A stretch of DNA of 64,000 bases. It comes from Ruminiclostridium sufflavum DSM 19573. Lineage in GTDB: Bacteria; Bacillota; Clostridia; Acetivibrionales; DSM-1351. The stretch lies in contig NZ_QKMR01000012.1 of assembly GCF_003208175.1 (NCBI RefSeq), positions 1 to 64,000 on the forward strand. The letters run 5' to 3'. Under the pieces are notes generated by a model, which was not told the origin of the DNA, did no database searches, and saw only the letters and a program-made list of their open reading frames with translations. The translations under genes were made by a program, and so were the position numbers. Of the stretch, positions 15,793 through 24,728 are shown piece by piece (positions within the stretch are counted from its first letter, which is position 1; each line of letters opens with the position of its first letter).

Positions 15793-17082
15793 ATGGATAT
15801 TAAGCAGATATGCGTCAATGCTGGTGATGCGGCAGTCAAAATGGCTGCTTTGGACTCTGAGACAAAGAATAATGCGCTTGCAAGGATTGCTTTGGCGTTG
15901 ATAGAAAATAAAGATAGAATAACTGCGGCAAATAATGATGATTTGAAGAGAAGTGAAGAGGAACAGCTTGCTTCTCCGCTGCTGAAGAGATTAAAATTTG
16001 ACGAAAAGAAAATCAATGATGCTGTTGAGGGAATCAAAAGCTTAATAGGACTGGAAGAGCCTGTAGGAAAGACTCTGCTCTCGACAATGCTGGATGACGG
16101 ACTTGAGCTGTATAAAGTGACCTGTCCCATAGGAGTTATAGGGATAATATTTGAATCGAGGCCTGATGCGCTTGTTCAGATATCAACACTTTGCCTTAAA
16201 AGCGGAAACAGTGTTCTCCTGAAGGGTGGGAGAGAGGCAAGGGAGACAAACAGGGTGCTGGCTGATATTATTGAGGAGGCATCGGTGGCAGCAGGCCTGC
16301 CGAAGGGCTGGATCAGCCTTCTTGAAAGCAGGGATGATGTGAATGAAATGCTGAAAATGGATGAGTATATAGACCTCCTTATTCCAAGAGGCTCTAACCA
16401 GTTTGTACGATATATAATGGACAATTCCAGAATACCTGTTATGGGACATGCCGACGGTATATGCCATGTATATGTTGACAGCTGTGCGGATGTTGACATG
16501 GCTGTAAGGGTCACCGTTGATTCAAAAACCCAGTATGTTGCGGTATGCAATGCGGCGGAAACCCTGCTGGTAAACGAAGCTGTTGCAGGCAGGTTTCTTC
16601 CTGCCTTGAAAAAGGAATTTGACAAAAAGAATGTTGAGATTTTCGGGGATGAGGGAACCAGAGGGATAATAGCTGCAAAGCCTGCAAGCGAAGCCGACTG
16701 GGCAACGGAATATCTGGATTATACTATTTCCGTCAAGCTTGTGGCGGATGTTGATGAAGCCATAAAACACATTAACACTTACGGCTCAGGGCATACAGAC
16801 TCTATTGTTACATCAGACAGGGCCAATGCTCTGAAATTTATGAATCTTGTGGATTCGGGCAATGTTTTCTGGAACGCGTCGACAAGGTTCAGTGACGGCT
16901 TTAAGTACGGATTCGGCGCAGAGGTGGGTATCAGCACCAGCAAGCTTCATGCGAGAGGCCCTGTAGGTCTTGACGGTCTGACCAGCTACAAGTACAAGCT
17001 GATTGGCGACGGGCATACGGTAGAGGATTATGCCGCTAATAAAAAAAGCTTTAAGCACATAAAATTGGATAAGACTATTTAA
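15793..17082 (+). CDS. proA: Gamma-glutamyl phosphate reductase
   Basis: NADPH-dependent reduction of gamma-glutamyl phosphate to glutamate semialdehyde, the second step of proline synthesis. Its 429 residues match the family (about 415-430). Visible are the cofactor-binding SRPDALVQISTLCLKSGN, the LLKGGREA stretch, VAVCNAAETLL with the catalytic Cys (about residue 252), and TGSGHTDSIVT-like YGSGHTDSIVT. GGAGGATG precedes the ATG. Glutamate 5-kinase (proB) is not adjacent, which is unusual because proBA are normally paired. ridA follows 32 bp downstream. Confidence 0.96.
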   Translation: MDIKQICVNAGDAAVKMAALDSETKNNALARIALALIENKDRITAANNDDLKRSEEEQLASPLLKRLKFDEKKINDAVEGIKSLIGLEEPVGKTLLSTMLDDGLELYKVTCPIGVIGIIFESRPDALVQISTLCLKSGNSVLLKGGREARETNRVLADIIEEASVAAGLPKGWISLLESRDDVNEMLKMDEYIDLLIPRGSNQFVRYIMDNSRIPVMGHADGICHVYVDSCADVDMAVRVTVDSKTQYVAVCNAAETLLVNEAVAGRFLPALKKEFDKKNVEIFGDEGTRGIIAAKPASEADWATEYLDYTISVKLVADVDEAIKHINTYGSGHTDSIVTSDRANALKFMNLVDSGNVFWNASTRFSDGFKYGFGAEVGISTSKLHARGPVGLDGLTSYKYKLIGDGHTVEDYAANKKSFKHIKLDKTI

Positions 17083-17114
17083 ATGAACCGACAAATACAA
17101 TATGGGAGGTACTT

Positions 17115-17495
17115 ATGAATTTTGAGATAATTTCCACCGACAAGGCTCCTGCTGCTATAGGGCCATATTCACAAGCGGTAAGGGCAGGCAATGTAATTTA
17201 TACCTCGGGCTCGATACCCGTAGAGCCTTCAACAGGTGAGGTGGTCGCCGGGGGAGTGGCTGAGCAGGCCGAGCAGGCACTTAAAAATATGAAGGAAGTG
17301 CTTATAAGTGCTGGAGCAAGCTTGGACAGCGTTGTAAAAACAACGGTTTTCATCAAAAATATGAATGATTTTGCCTCAATCAATGAAGTGTATAAAAAAT
17401 ATTTTACCGGCAGCTTTCCTGCAAGATCCTGCGTTGAGGTTGCAAGACTGCCGAAGGATGTACTGATAGAAATTGAATGTATTGCCGTAATCTGA
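17115..17495 (+). CDS. ridA: RidA family enamine/imine deaminase
   Basis: A 126-residue RidA (YjgF/YER057c/UK114) protein. It hydrolyses reactive enamines and imines made by PLP enzymes such as threonine dehydratase. It starts with the canonical STDKAPAAIGPYSQAV, contains NMKEVLISAGASLDSVVKTTVFI, and ends RSCVEVARLPKDVLIEIE, where the Arg is the substrate-carboxylate ligand. GGGAGG precedes the ATG. It is probably cotranscribed with proA and ends at the hairpin at 17561-17609. Confidence 0.96.
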   Translation: MNFEIISTDKAPAAIGPYSQAVRAGNVIYTSGSIPVEPSTGEVVAGGVAEQAEQALKNMKEVLISAGASLDSVVKTTVFIKNMNDFASINEVYKKYFTGSFPARSCVEVARLPKDVLIEIECIAVI

Positions 17496-17560
17496 CAAGG
17501 GCTGTTAATGATGCTTCTATTTTTACCGGCAGAATAAAATACCGAAGGCTTGAAACAGAA

Positions 17561-17609
17561 ATGCTCCCTCAGCAGACAGGTTCAGTATCCCGGCTGCCAG
17601 AGGGAGCAT
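17561..17609. terminator. Hairpin between convergent ridA and the cNMP-like gene
   Basis: ATGCTCCCTC (17561-17570) and GAGGGAGCAT (17600-17609) are exact inverted repeats. The loop holds a smaller AGCAG/CTGC pairing. No long T-run follows in either direction, so strength is uncertain. Confidence 0.65.
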
Positions 17610-17628
17610 CAGCTTTGTATTTAAAGCC

Positions 17629-20094
17629 TTACATATCTCTGTAATAAATGAGATTTGCTTCAAGGTCTTCATCCAAGGGAATATCCTTAAACAGCTTTGA
17701 GTACTTTGCAGATAAGGATTTAGCCGTCTTTGCCCAGGAATTGTTCAGCTGTATAACAAGATCACTGAAGGCAGGCTGCTTCGCAAGATTGCTTCTTATT
17801 TCCTTTGGCAAGGGACAATAGCGGAAAAGGATTGATCTGGCTATTTTATTTAGCCGTAATATTCCCTTTGATTCGTAGTTAATCCAGGTTTCATAGTCAC
17901 TTGTGAAAATATCCTTCATCAGATTTCTGTTTTTCTGTATTTGCACCTTTATTTTAGCCTTTGCATCCTCACTTAAATCATGGTTTTTCTTATAGAACTG
18001 AATATAATCGGTATACTCTGAGGTTAAGGACTTCTCCGTTATATCATTCCAGGAGATTCCCATCATAGTACGGCAAAGCTCCCACCGGAAGGTGCCTATA
18101 AGCTTCATAACAAGGTCTGGGATATTCTCATCTGTAAATGCCGGTAAAATAAAACGTCCGGGAGTATTTCTGGCCCTGCCGGTTATTTCCTGCCACATAG
18201 AGCCTCGGGAGCCAAAGGTGGGGACAAGTATTATATCAGGAAGAATTTCTTTCATTATAGGCTCTTTTTCGATTCCTCTTGTTTCATTTTTGTACCAGAT
18301 TTCCCGATAGAAAATAGAAAAATCTGTTTCCAGTACCTTTTCCAGTGCATTGTTTATTTTCTGCGGGGTTATTATTGCCTTTTCTATATCTCTTGTTATG
18401 AGGTCTTTATGAAGGATTGGGAAATAGGTGCTCATTTGTCCGTGACATACCTTTTGATTTGTCTTGAGCATATTATTTATCTCAAAGGATAATTTAGCGT
18501 TATAATCGTTATCATAAGCGGGCCTGTCCAGATCGGTCACAATTTTTCTTTTCTTCATATCTCTGAACATATCTGAATAGTCTTGTCCAAAGTCATTGAT
18601 TGACGGCTCCTTTTTGTTTTTGTATATTTGCTCCAGCCATTCTTTTGCACTGCATACAGAAAATCTAAAGCCGGAATAATCCTTGTCGCACAGCCTGTAT
18701 AAAGCTATTGCCTGATCCTTTGTAAGCAGCCGTTCATCCATATATCCGTAATTTAAGAACATGCTGATTAGTCTTGGACAACGGTCATCCTGCTGTGACT
18801 TCTTAAAGGCTTTTTCGTATAAAGAGAAAAAGTCGGCGGAAAGAGAGGCGCGCAGCTCTCTGATATCCGAGTCGCCCGAGGTTTTATCCTTTAGGCTTCT
18901 GAAATGACTCAGACGTTTATTAAAGCTGTCAATAACCTCCTGAGAGCAAGAGCAGTATTTCAGGATTTTTTCTGTGCTGTTTTCCAGCTCCTGCGGCAAT
19001 TCACTTCCTATATCCGAAATATTATCCATGGTGATTCCCGATTGCTTAATGGCAGCTTTTTCTTTAGTTATATCATAGTAGCCGAGTATATCCGGTATAT
19101 TCAGCTCTGTGGCAAAGTTAAACTCGTTTTGCAGCTTTTCGATATTATTTGTCAGAATATCAAGGGCCTGCTTTAATATTGCCAAGCCATTGAGTGCGGC
19201 TTCCTTATCTTCTTTTGAATCAACAATAATTTTGCCGTAAGTACCAATTAAATTATCAGAGGACAGATAAAGGCAGTTCAGGTTTTTTGACAATGATGCT
19301 AAAATATTCTTAATAGCCCCCGTCAAAAAATCCAGATAATCAGAGCCCTTTTGGATATGGTACTCACAGACCGTATCATCACTGTTGAAAAATCCTTTCC
19401 TGTTTTCAATGGGGACATTAAGCAGCCTTGAAAAATATTCAATGCCTGAGGTATCCATTTCCGATTCGTTGCTTTGACTGCTTTGTGTATCATATTTTAC
19501 AAATAAGGACTCAGAATCCAGAGGGAAAAATTTATAATCTGAATTTTTAGCAGCCTCGTAAATTTTTTGATAGTCATCTATACCCTCGATGCTGTCATTA
19601 TTCTGAAAGTAGTATTTATCCTTGATAGCCCAATAATATACAAAAAGATTTCTGGTTAAGGTATCAATGCTCCTGCAAATTGGCAGCAGCTTCTGATATG
19701 CATTGTAACTGAGGTCTATCAGAGTTGCCAGGGAGGATACAATATACGTTGAATAATCCTTTTGGGAAGCAATTACATTTTTGATGCCTTTTATTGATGT
19801 CGCAGGAAAGCAATATAAATTGCAGGCTTCTTTTGCTTTAAGACAAAAGGAGCCTTGTCCGTTGCGTATAATATCATTAACACATAAAAAGGTGTTTTGA
19901 TCCAGAGTGAAAAGACGACAGCTGTCGGCTGCGAATGAGTTATCCTCATTCGGCAAAGAATCTAAAGGTGATAAGTATACGTCAATCTTTCCGTTAAGCA
20001 GCAATAGGATGGACGATATACGTCCTCCTTCACACATCAATATTTCATCCTGTTTTCCTGAATATTGGCCTGCAAAATCCGATTTTATGCCCAT
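17629..20094 (-). CDS. Uncharacterised 821-aa protein with cNMP-binding-like N-terminus
   Basis: The first 110 residues or so resemble a cyclic-nucleotide-binding beta-roll: DEILMCEGGRISSILLLLNGKIDVYLS is the usual opening, followed by a helix segment at 95-120. There is no DNA-binding winged helix, so it is not a normal Crp/Fnr regulator. The remaining 700 residues are mostly polar and alpha-helical with no membrane span, signal peptide or motif I know. A conserved-looking stretch at about 615-665 (ILPDIILVPTFGSRGSMWQEITGR, cut here) has several Gly/Trp/Arg residues. Similar large proteins occur in clostridia and spirochaetes, from memory. It appears monocistronic. Function unknown; the sensor assignment is inference. 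Confidence 0.7.
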   Translation of the reverse strand: MGIKSDFAGQYSGKQDEILMCEGGRISSILLLLNGKIDVYLSPLDSLPNEDNSFAADSCRLFTLDQNTFLCVNDIIRNGQGSFCLKAKEACNLYCFPATSIKGIKNVIASQKDYSTYIVSSLATLIDLSYNAYQKLLPICRSIDTLTRNLFVYYWAIKDKYYFQNNDSIEGIDDYQKIYEAAKNSDYKFFPLDSESLFVKYDTQSSQSNESEMDTSGIEYFSRLLNVPIENRKGFFNSDDTVCEYHIQKGSDYLDFLTGAIKNILASLSKNLNCLYLSSDNLIGTYGKIIVDSKEDKEAALNGLAILKQALDILTNNIEKLQNEFNFATELNIPDILGYYDITKEKAAIKQSGITMDNISDIGSELPQELENSTEKILKYCSCSQEVIDSFNKRLSHFRSLKDKTSGDSDIRELRASLSADFFSLYEKAFKKSQQDDRCPRLISMFLNYGYMDERLLTKDQAIALYRLCDKDYSGFRFSVCSAKEWLEQIYKNKKEPSINDFGQDYSDMFRDMKKRKIVTDLDRPAYDNDYNAKLSFEINNMLKTNQKVCHGQMSTYFPILHKDLITRDIEKAIITPQKINNALEKVLETDFSIFYREIWYKNETRGIEKEPIMKEILPDIILVPTFGSRGSMWQEITGRARNTPGRFILPAFTDENIPDLVMKLIGTFRWELCRTMMGISWNDITEKSLTSEYTDYIQFYKKNHDLSEDAKAKIKVQIQKNRNLMKDIFTSDYETWINYESKGILRLNKIARSILFRYCPLPKEIRSNLAKQPAFSDLVIQLNNSWAKTAKSLSAKYSKLFKDIPLDEDLEANLIYYRDM

Positions 20095-20150
20095 GCTTCT
20101 TCTCCTTCAATTCCAGAATTTAAGCATTACGTATCTTAAAATGCTTATTT

Positions 20151-20186
20151 AAAATAAAAAAGCCAGGTTATTACACCTAGCTTTCT
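20151..20186 (-). terminator. Rho-independent terminator of asd
   Basis: On the minus strand AAGCTAGGT and ACCTGGCTT pair with one G-T, followed by TTTTTTATTTT. It lies about 60 bp after the asd stop and before the next minus-strand gene. Confidence 0.85.
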
Positions 20187-20242
20187 TATCGGCAAAAATT
20201 GCTGAAATATTAAATATAAATTACGTACGGTTGTATCGTTTC

Positions 20243-21343
20243 TCAGCCGATAGCAACAGACTTTGCCTTGATATATCCTTTTGCTTTCAGGTATTCAGCC
20301 ATTAGCACCGCACCGCCTGCCGCTCCGCGGACTGTATTGTGTGACAGGCCTACGAATTTATAATCATACAGGCTGTCTTCGCGAAGCCTTCCGGCTGAAA
20401 TTCCCATACCGTTTTCAAGCTCTCTGTCCAGCTTTGTCTGAGGTCTGTTGTCTTCCTCAAAATATGTTATAAACTGTTTTGGGGCGCTCGGAAGCTCAAG
20501 TGTCTGAGGCTCGCCCCTGTAATCCTTCCACAGCTCCAGAATTTCTTCTTTTGACGGTTTTTTGTCAAAGGAAACAAATACGGCAGCAAGATGGCCATCG
20601 AGTACAGGTACTCGTATACATTGAGTTGTAATCAGCGGTGAAGCTGCCTTGTCTATTCTATCGCCGGAAAGAGTACCCCAAATTTTAAGAGGCTCCTGCT
20701 CACTTTTTTCTTCTTCTCCGCCTATATACGGAATAACATTGTCTATTATTTCAGGCCAGTCGTTAAAGTTTTTACCTGCTCCGGAAATAGCCTGATAGGT
20801 ACAGGCTACAACATTCTTAATCCCAAATTTCATAAGGGGTGAAAGAAGAGGAACGTAGCTCTGAATTGAGCAATTTGGTTTTACGGCAATAAAGCCGTTT
20901 TTTGTGCCTAATCTTTTTTTCTGAGCATCAATAATATCTATATGTCCGGCATTGATCTCGGGGATCAGCATCGGAACATCTGGAGTCCACCTGTGAGCCG
21001 AGTTGTTTGAAACCACAGGAGTTTCATTTTTCGCGTACTCCTCTTCAAGCTTTTTGATTTCATCCTTTTTCATGTCAACTGCACAGAAAACAAAATCAAC
21101 CTCGTTGCAGATTTCCTTTACTTGCTCGGTTGCATTTTTAATTACAATATTTTTAACTCCTTCAGGAATGGGAGTTGACATTTTCCATCTGCCCTCGATA
21201 GATTGTGCATAAGTCTTGCCGGCAGAATTTCCGCTGGCAGCTATGGAAACAACCTCAAACCACGGATGGTTTTCAAGAAGGGAAATAAACCTTTGACCAA
21301 CCATTCCTGTTCCGCCGATAATACCAACCTTTAATTTTGACAT
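20243..21343 (-). CDS. asd: Aspartate-semialdehyde dehydrogenase (archaeal/fungal type)
   Basis: Reduces aspartyl phosphate to aspartate semialdehyde, the branch point to lysine/diaminopimelate, threonine and methionine. The 366-residue protein starts with the NADP-binding KVGIIGGTGMVGQRF. The catalytic Cys is in VKPNCSIQSY (about residue 157) and YQAISGAGKNF follows. These motifs place it in the archaeal/fungal subgroup, not the common bacterial one. The ATG at 21343 is preceded by GGAGG; ten extra residues in the longer frame are not needed. It stands alone, with its own terminator; dapA or hom are not adjacent. Confidence 0.95.
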   Translation of the reverse strand: MSKLKVGIIGGTGMVGQRFISLLENHPWFEVVSIAASGNSAGKTYAQSIEGRWKMSTPIPEGVKNIVIKNATEQVKEICNEVDFVFCAVDMKKDEIKKLEEEYAKNETPVVSNNSAHRWTPDVPMLIPEINAGHIDIIDAQKKRLGTKNGFIAVKPNCSIQSYVPLLSPLMKFGIKNVVACTYQAISGAGKNFNDWPEIIDNVIPYIGGEEEKSEQEPLKIWGTLSGDRIDKAASPLITTQCIRVPVLDGHLAAVFVSFDKKPSKEEILELWKDYRGEPQTLELPSAPKQFITYFEEDNRPQTKLDRELENGMGISAGRLREDSLYDYKFVGLSHNTVRGAAGGAVLMAEYLKAKGYIKAKSVAIG

Positions 21344-21410
21344 ATCTATATGCCTCCAATCATTTAATGTCATAAGCTTAACTTGCTATTGCACCTCAAT
21401 GGCTTTCATA

Positions 21411-21460
21411 AGGTCAATCAGGTTGAAGCCCTTGGCCTCAGCCGATAGTGATTGACTTTT
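21411..21460 (+). repeat. Intergenic palindromic repeat, copy C (short)
   Basis: Begins AGGTCAATCAGGTTGAAGCC and ends CCGATAGTGATTGACTTTTA. The right end matches copy E almost exactly. The unit is about 50 bp, with the middle of longer copies missing. Confidence 0.6.
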
Positions 21461-21464
21461 ATAC

Positions 21465-21500
21465 AAGAAATTGCCGGCTGCGGCAGCCGGCGATTTCTTA
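21465..21500 (-). terminator. Hairpin downstream of the L,D-transpeptidase gene
   Basis: GCCGGCTG and CAGCCGGC flank a CGG-type loop. The stem extends outwards as AAGAAATTGCC.../...GGCGATTTCTT with one G-T pair. It lies 120 bp after the transpeptidase stop on the minus strand. The T content after it is modest (TTTCTTGT), so terminator function is probable, not certain. Confidence 0.6.
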
Positions 21501-21621
21501 ACTGTGTCCGCCATTCAGTGACAAATGTGTTTGTATTGTGTATTTTATCATATCAAATACTATAATTCAAGATAGATATTATATTTAAATATTTCAGCGG
21601 AATTCAAGGGGCAAGCTCTAT

Positions 21622-22674
21622 TTAGTTGCCGCTCTGGATTTCAAAAGGGTTCTGCGAAACGCCCCAGTTGATCAATTCGCTTTGTGTGCCTACCCAAACA
21701 TTTGCCTTAAGGGGAACCAGAGGATAGAGTTCTTCAACGCAGTAGTTCTGCATTCTTATACAGCCATGGGAAATATATTTTCCTATAGAATAAAATGAGT
21801 TGGTTCCATGAATACCGTAGGAACCGTCTGTCCTGTTAATTCCAAGCCAGCGGCTCCCAAGAGGATTCTCCGGCACTCCTCCCTTGATTGGCTTGGAAAA
21901 TCCGCCGCCGCCCCAGTCAGGATTGACAATTTTCATTGTCACGATGAATTTGCCGCTTTTGGTAAGAGTTGCGGGATTTCCTACTGCAACTGCATACTTC
22001 TTGATTACCTTTGCCCCCTCGTACAGGGTCAGTGTTTTTTTTGTTTTATTGACAACAATCCATTTTCCGTTTGAGGGAGCTGCCTTTATTGTATCTAAAT
22101 ATGTAAATGACGGGCTTACAAGCCTTTTGACCAGCATTGCTTTTGTTGCCTCGTCCCATGTGCCGGTTACTGTCATGTTATGATTGCTTTGGAAAAGAAG
22201 AATTGTATTTCGTATGTTCAGGGTTTCGTCATTTTTATAGACCTTTTTGTAGTAGCCTAAGTTTTTTAAATAGCCTAAATAATTTTTACCGGTAATTTCT
22301 GTATTTAATTTTGCCTGCTTATTTTGCAGATTAATTTTTTCCTGTGCTTTTTTTAATTGCTCTTGTTCATTTTTAAGCTTTTCCTGATCAAGCTTTAATT
22401 GCTGCTGTGCTTTCTTTAATTTATCCTGTTCGCTTTTCAGCTGCTCCTGCTCCTTTTTAAGCTTTTCCTGATCATTTTTCAGCTGCAGTTTTTCCTTTTC
22501 AAGCTGTTCCTGCCGGAGGTTAAGCTCATCCTGCGTGATAGTGGCCTCTGAAGCTGCAGGTGGTATACTTGCTCCGTTCTGTTCTGCATATATACTGCTT
22601 TCCGCACAGAAAGCGGATGAGCCGTGCAGAAGAGCAATAACTGCGGCTCCGATACATAAATATTTACGAATCAT
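21622..22674 (-). CDS. L,D-transpeptidase (YkuD) with coiled coil and peptidoglycan-binding domain
   Basis: A secreted 350-residue cell-wall enzyme. Order: signal peptide (KYLCIGAAVIALLHGSSAFCA, residues 4-24, quoted in part), a Lys/Gln/Glu-rich coiled coil at about 50-120 with repeated EKLKKEQEQLK-type units, a peptidoglycan-binding domain (about 130-185, LGYLKNLGYY and TVTGTWDEATK), and a YkuD catalytic domain (about 205-330) with IHGTNS and the Cys motif SHGCIRM. It should form 3-3 cross-links or attach proteins to peptidoglycan. Start at 22674 is preferred: the longer frame adds 27 residues before the signal peptide, and AAGGACGG precedes this ATG. Confidence 0.93.
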   Translation of the reverse strand: MIRKYLCIGAAVIALLHGSSAFCAESSIYAEQNGASIPPAASEATITQDELNLRQEQLEKEKLQLKNDQEKLKKEQEQLKSEQDKLKKAQQQLKLDQEKLKNEQEQLKKAQEKINLQNKQAKLNTEITGKNYLGYLKNLGYYKKVYKNDETLNIRNTILLFQSNHNMTVTGTWDEATKAMLVKRLVSPSFTYLDTIKAAPSNGKWIVVNKTKKTLTLYEGAKVIKKYAVAVGNPATLTKSGKFIVTMKIVNPDWGGGGFSKPIKGGVPENPLGSRWLGINRTDGSYGIHGTNSFYSIGKYISHGCIRMQNYCVEELYPLVPLKANVWVGTQSELINWGVSQNPFEIQSGN

Positions 22675-22842
22675 TTTATTATCCGTCCTTAAAAAATATT
22701 TAAATGCTAAATATATAATACGTAGCGTATCCGGGAAAAAATACCTTTTGCTCAAAAAATACAGGATAAATATTTTAACTGAATTAAGTAAAAGCCGGAT
22801 AAAAGAATAATTTATTAAATATATTTATAATAGATATTGTTT

Positions 22843-22908
22843 CTGAAATTATAAAGCAGCTTATAAAGGCTTGATATGCCTGAAAAGATGCTGTATTTAT
22901 AATTTCAG
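22843..22908. repeat. Long inverted repeat in divergent promoter region
   Basis: CTGAAATTATAAA (22843-22855) is exactly inverted at TTTATAATTTCAG (22896-22908). Inside it CAGC/GCTG and AGGC/GCCT add further stems, giving one extended hairpin of 66 bp. It is 84 bp before the -35 box of the transporter operon. Confidence 0.7.
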
Positions 22909-22991
22909 CTCATAATGGACAATATATTATGAGAAGTATGATGACAGTATGTAAATAACGATATAATTCGCCAATATTTTTGCATGGTATG

Positions 22992-23020
22992 TTGAATTTT
23001 TATGCATTGAAGATTATAAT
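22992..23020 (+). promoter_or_regulatory. Sigma-A promoter of the amino acid ABC operon
   Basis: TTGAAT (22992-22997), 17-bp spacer, TATAAT (23015-23020), about 25 bp before the ribosome site GGGGG. Confidence 0.8.
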
Positions 23021-23051
23021 TATTATATATATTTTTTCTAGGGGGTAAAAA

Positions 23052-23852
23052 ATGAAAGGAATAATAAAAAAGGTATTTTGCGCATTAATGGTGGCTGCGG
23101 TAGGTATATCTGCAGCAGGCTGCGGAGAGGCCTCAACAATGGAAAGGATTGAGAAGAGCGGCAAGCTTGTGGTAGGAACAAGTGCGGATTATGCACCTTA
23201 TGAGTACCACACAATGATTGAAGGAAAAGATACTATAATAGGTATTGATATTTCAATAGTAAACGAGATTGCAAAGGATCTCGGGGTTCAGCTTGAAATA
23301 GTAGACACAGGCTTTGACGGACTTCTGGCGGCATTGAATTCTGATAAGGTAGATATAGTTATTGCCGGAATGAATCCTGATGAAAAGAGAAAAAAAGCTG
23401 TTGATTTTTCAAAGATTTATTATGAAGCAAAACAGGGTGTTATGGTAAGAGCCGAGGATAAGGACAAGATTAAGACTATAGCAGATTTGAGCGGCAAAAA
23501 TGTAGGCGTACAGCTGGGTACAACACAGGAGAAAATAGCGCAGGATCAAATGACTGCTTCAAAGCTTGTTTCCTTGGGTAAAATTCCTGATTTGGTTATG
23601 GAATTGAAAAATAATAAAATAGATGCTCTGGTAGTTGAACTGCCGGTTGCAAACGGATACATCAAAAATAATAATGATCTTGCATTGTCTGAGATTAACG
23701 TGGAAGAGGATTCAGGCGGATCGGCAATTGCTGTTAAAAAAGGGAATGAGGATTTTGTGGCATTACTGAATAAATCATTAGACAGGCTTATTGAGGAAGG
23801 CTCTATTGATAAGTTTGTTCAGGAAGCTAATGAGAAGAATGTTACTCAATAA
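23052..23852 (+). CDS. Polar amino acid ABC transporter substrate-binding lipoprotein
   Basis: A 266-residue lipoprotein: signal sequence and lipobox SAAGC (Cys at about residue 24), then the family-3 solute-binding fold. Typical stretches are KLVVGTSADYAPYEYH, GIDISIVNEIAKDLGVQLEIVDTGFDGLLAALNSDKVDIVIAGM (cut for length) and GVQLGTTQEK. The residues after GTSADYAPYE favour a polar or charged amino acid such as glutamine, arginine or cystine; which one cannot be read with confidence. A partial terminator follows (23871-23902), which would let this subunit be made in excess over the permease and ATPase. Confidence 0.93.
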   Translation: MKGIIKKVFCALMVAAVGISAAGCGEASTMERIEKSGKLVVGTSADYAPYEYHTMIEGKDTIIGIDISIVNEIAKDLGVQLEIVDTGFDGLLAALNSDKVDIVIAGMNPDEKRKKAVDFSKIYYEAKQGVMVRAEDKDKIKTIADLSGKNVGVQLGTTQEKIAQDQMTASKLVSLGKIPDLVMELKNNKIDALVVELPVANGYIKNNNDLALSEINVEEDSGGSAIAVKKGNEDFVALLNKSLDRLIEEGSIDKFVQEANEKNVTQ

Positions 23853-23870
23853 TCTGAATTTCGGGAAATT

Positions 23871-23902
23871 GGGCTGTTTCTTTTGAGGCAGCCTTAGTTT
23901 TT
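23871..23902 (+). terminator. Weak intra-operon terminator after the binding-protein gene
   Basis: GGGCTG (23871-23876) pairs with CAGCCT (23889-23894) followed by TAGTTTTT. The stem is short, consistent with partial read-through to the permease gene 160 bp on. Confidence 0.5.
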
Positions 23903-24062
23903 GCCAAAATTGCCCTGCTGAGAAGGCTTAAAGGATCTACTCTCAGGAAGGATATTATTAATAAGGAACAATTGCGGTATCAAGCCCTTGCGCTGTGGGA
24001 TGCCGGCTGAGACTGTCAGTTTTATCTGATAGTAATTTAATTTATGTTGGAGGGGGATTTGC

Positions 24063-24728
24063 TTGGAATTCGGCTTTGTAAAAGACTATTCGCAATATTT
24101 TATAAACGGCACGATAAGTACTGTCGTTATTGCTGTCCTTACTGTGCTGTTAGGTGTAATTATAGGAACCCTGCTTGCTTTAATGAAAATTTCAAAAGGC
24201 AGAATACCGAGAATTATAGCATCGGCTTATATTGAATTTATCAGGGGAACTCCGCTTTTAGTCCAGATTTCGCTGGTATATTACAGCGTTTCGTTTCCCA
24301 AATTTGTATTTCTCGGAATAGAAATGAATAGATTTATACCCGGTGTTATTGCAATGGCAATAAACAGCGGGGCCTATGTGGCTGAAATTATCAGAGCAGG
24401 CATTCAGGCTGTTGACAAGGGACAGATGGAGGCGTCGCGTTCTCTGGGCTTTAACGGGCTACAATCCATGAGATATATCGTGCTTCCTCAGGCTGTCAGA
24501 AATATATTGCCTGCACTTGGAAATGAATTTGTAGTTGTGATAAAGGAGTCATCTGTGCTTTCGGTTATTGGCATTGTGGAGCTGATGAGAAGTGCCGATA
24601 TTATAAAAGCAGCTATTTACAAACCGTTCGAGCCCTTGATTGTGGTAGCGGTTATTTATTTTGTACTTACGTTTACGCTGACAAGAGTGCTGGGCTTTGC
24701 CGAAAGGAGGATGAAAACCGGTGATTGA
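24063..24728 (+). CDS. Amino acid ABC transporter permease (HisM/GlnP type)
   Basis: A 221-residue inner-membrane permease with five or so membrane segments. It has the family sequence [17 protein letters not shown] (about residue 60) and the cytoplasmic coupling EAA-type loop [28 protein letters not shown] (about 125-152, quoted in two parts in the protein). It starts at TTG 24063 after GGAGGGGG. It overlaps the ATPase gene by eight bases. Confidence 0.94.
   Translation: MEFGFVKDYSQYFINGTISTVVIAVLTVLLGVIIGTLLALMKISKGRIPRIIASAYIEFIRGTPLLVQISLVYYSVSFPKFVFLGIEMNRFIPGVIAMAINSGAYVAEIIRAGIQAVDKGQMEASRSLGFNGLQSMRYIVLPQAVRNILPALGNEFVVVIKESSVLSVIGIVELMRSADIIKAAIYKPFEPLIVVAVIYFVLTFTLTRVLGFAERRMKTGD

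Larger units (their letters stand above)
21374..21621. other. asd-L,D-transpeptidase intergenic region
   Basis: A 248-bp gap with repeat copy C (21411-21460) and the strong hairpin at 21465-21500. On the asd side, no clear promoter was found. Confidence 0.4.
22675..23051. other. Divergent region between L,D-transpeptidase and amino acid transporter
   Basis: A 377-bp A+T-rich gap. It holds the long inverted repeat at 22843-22908 and the transporter promoter at 22992-23020. The rest carries no recognisable signal. Confidence 0.5.

Noticed and set aside
22330-22510. Possible CRISPR-like repeat array
   Set aside because: The repetition is in-frame coding for a coiled coil, units are 21-42 nt with no spacers, and it lies inside a clear gene.
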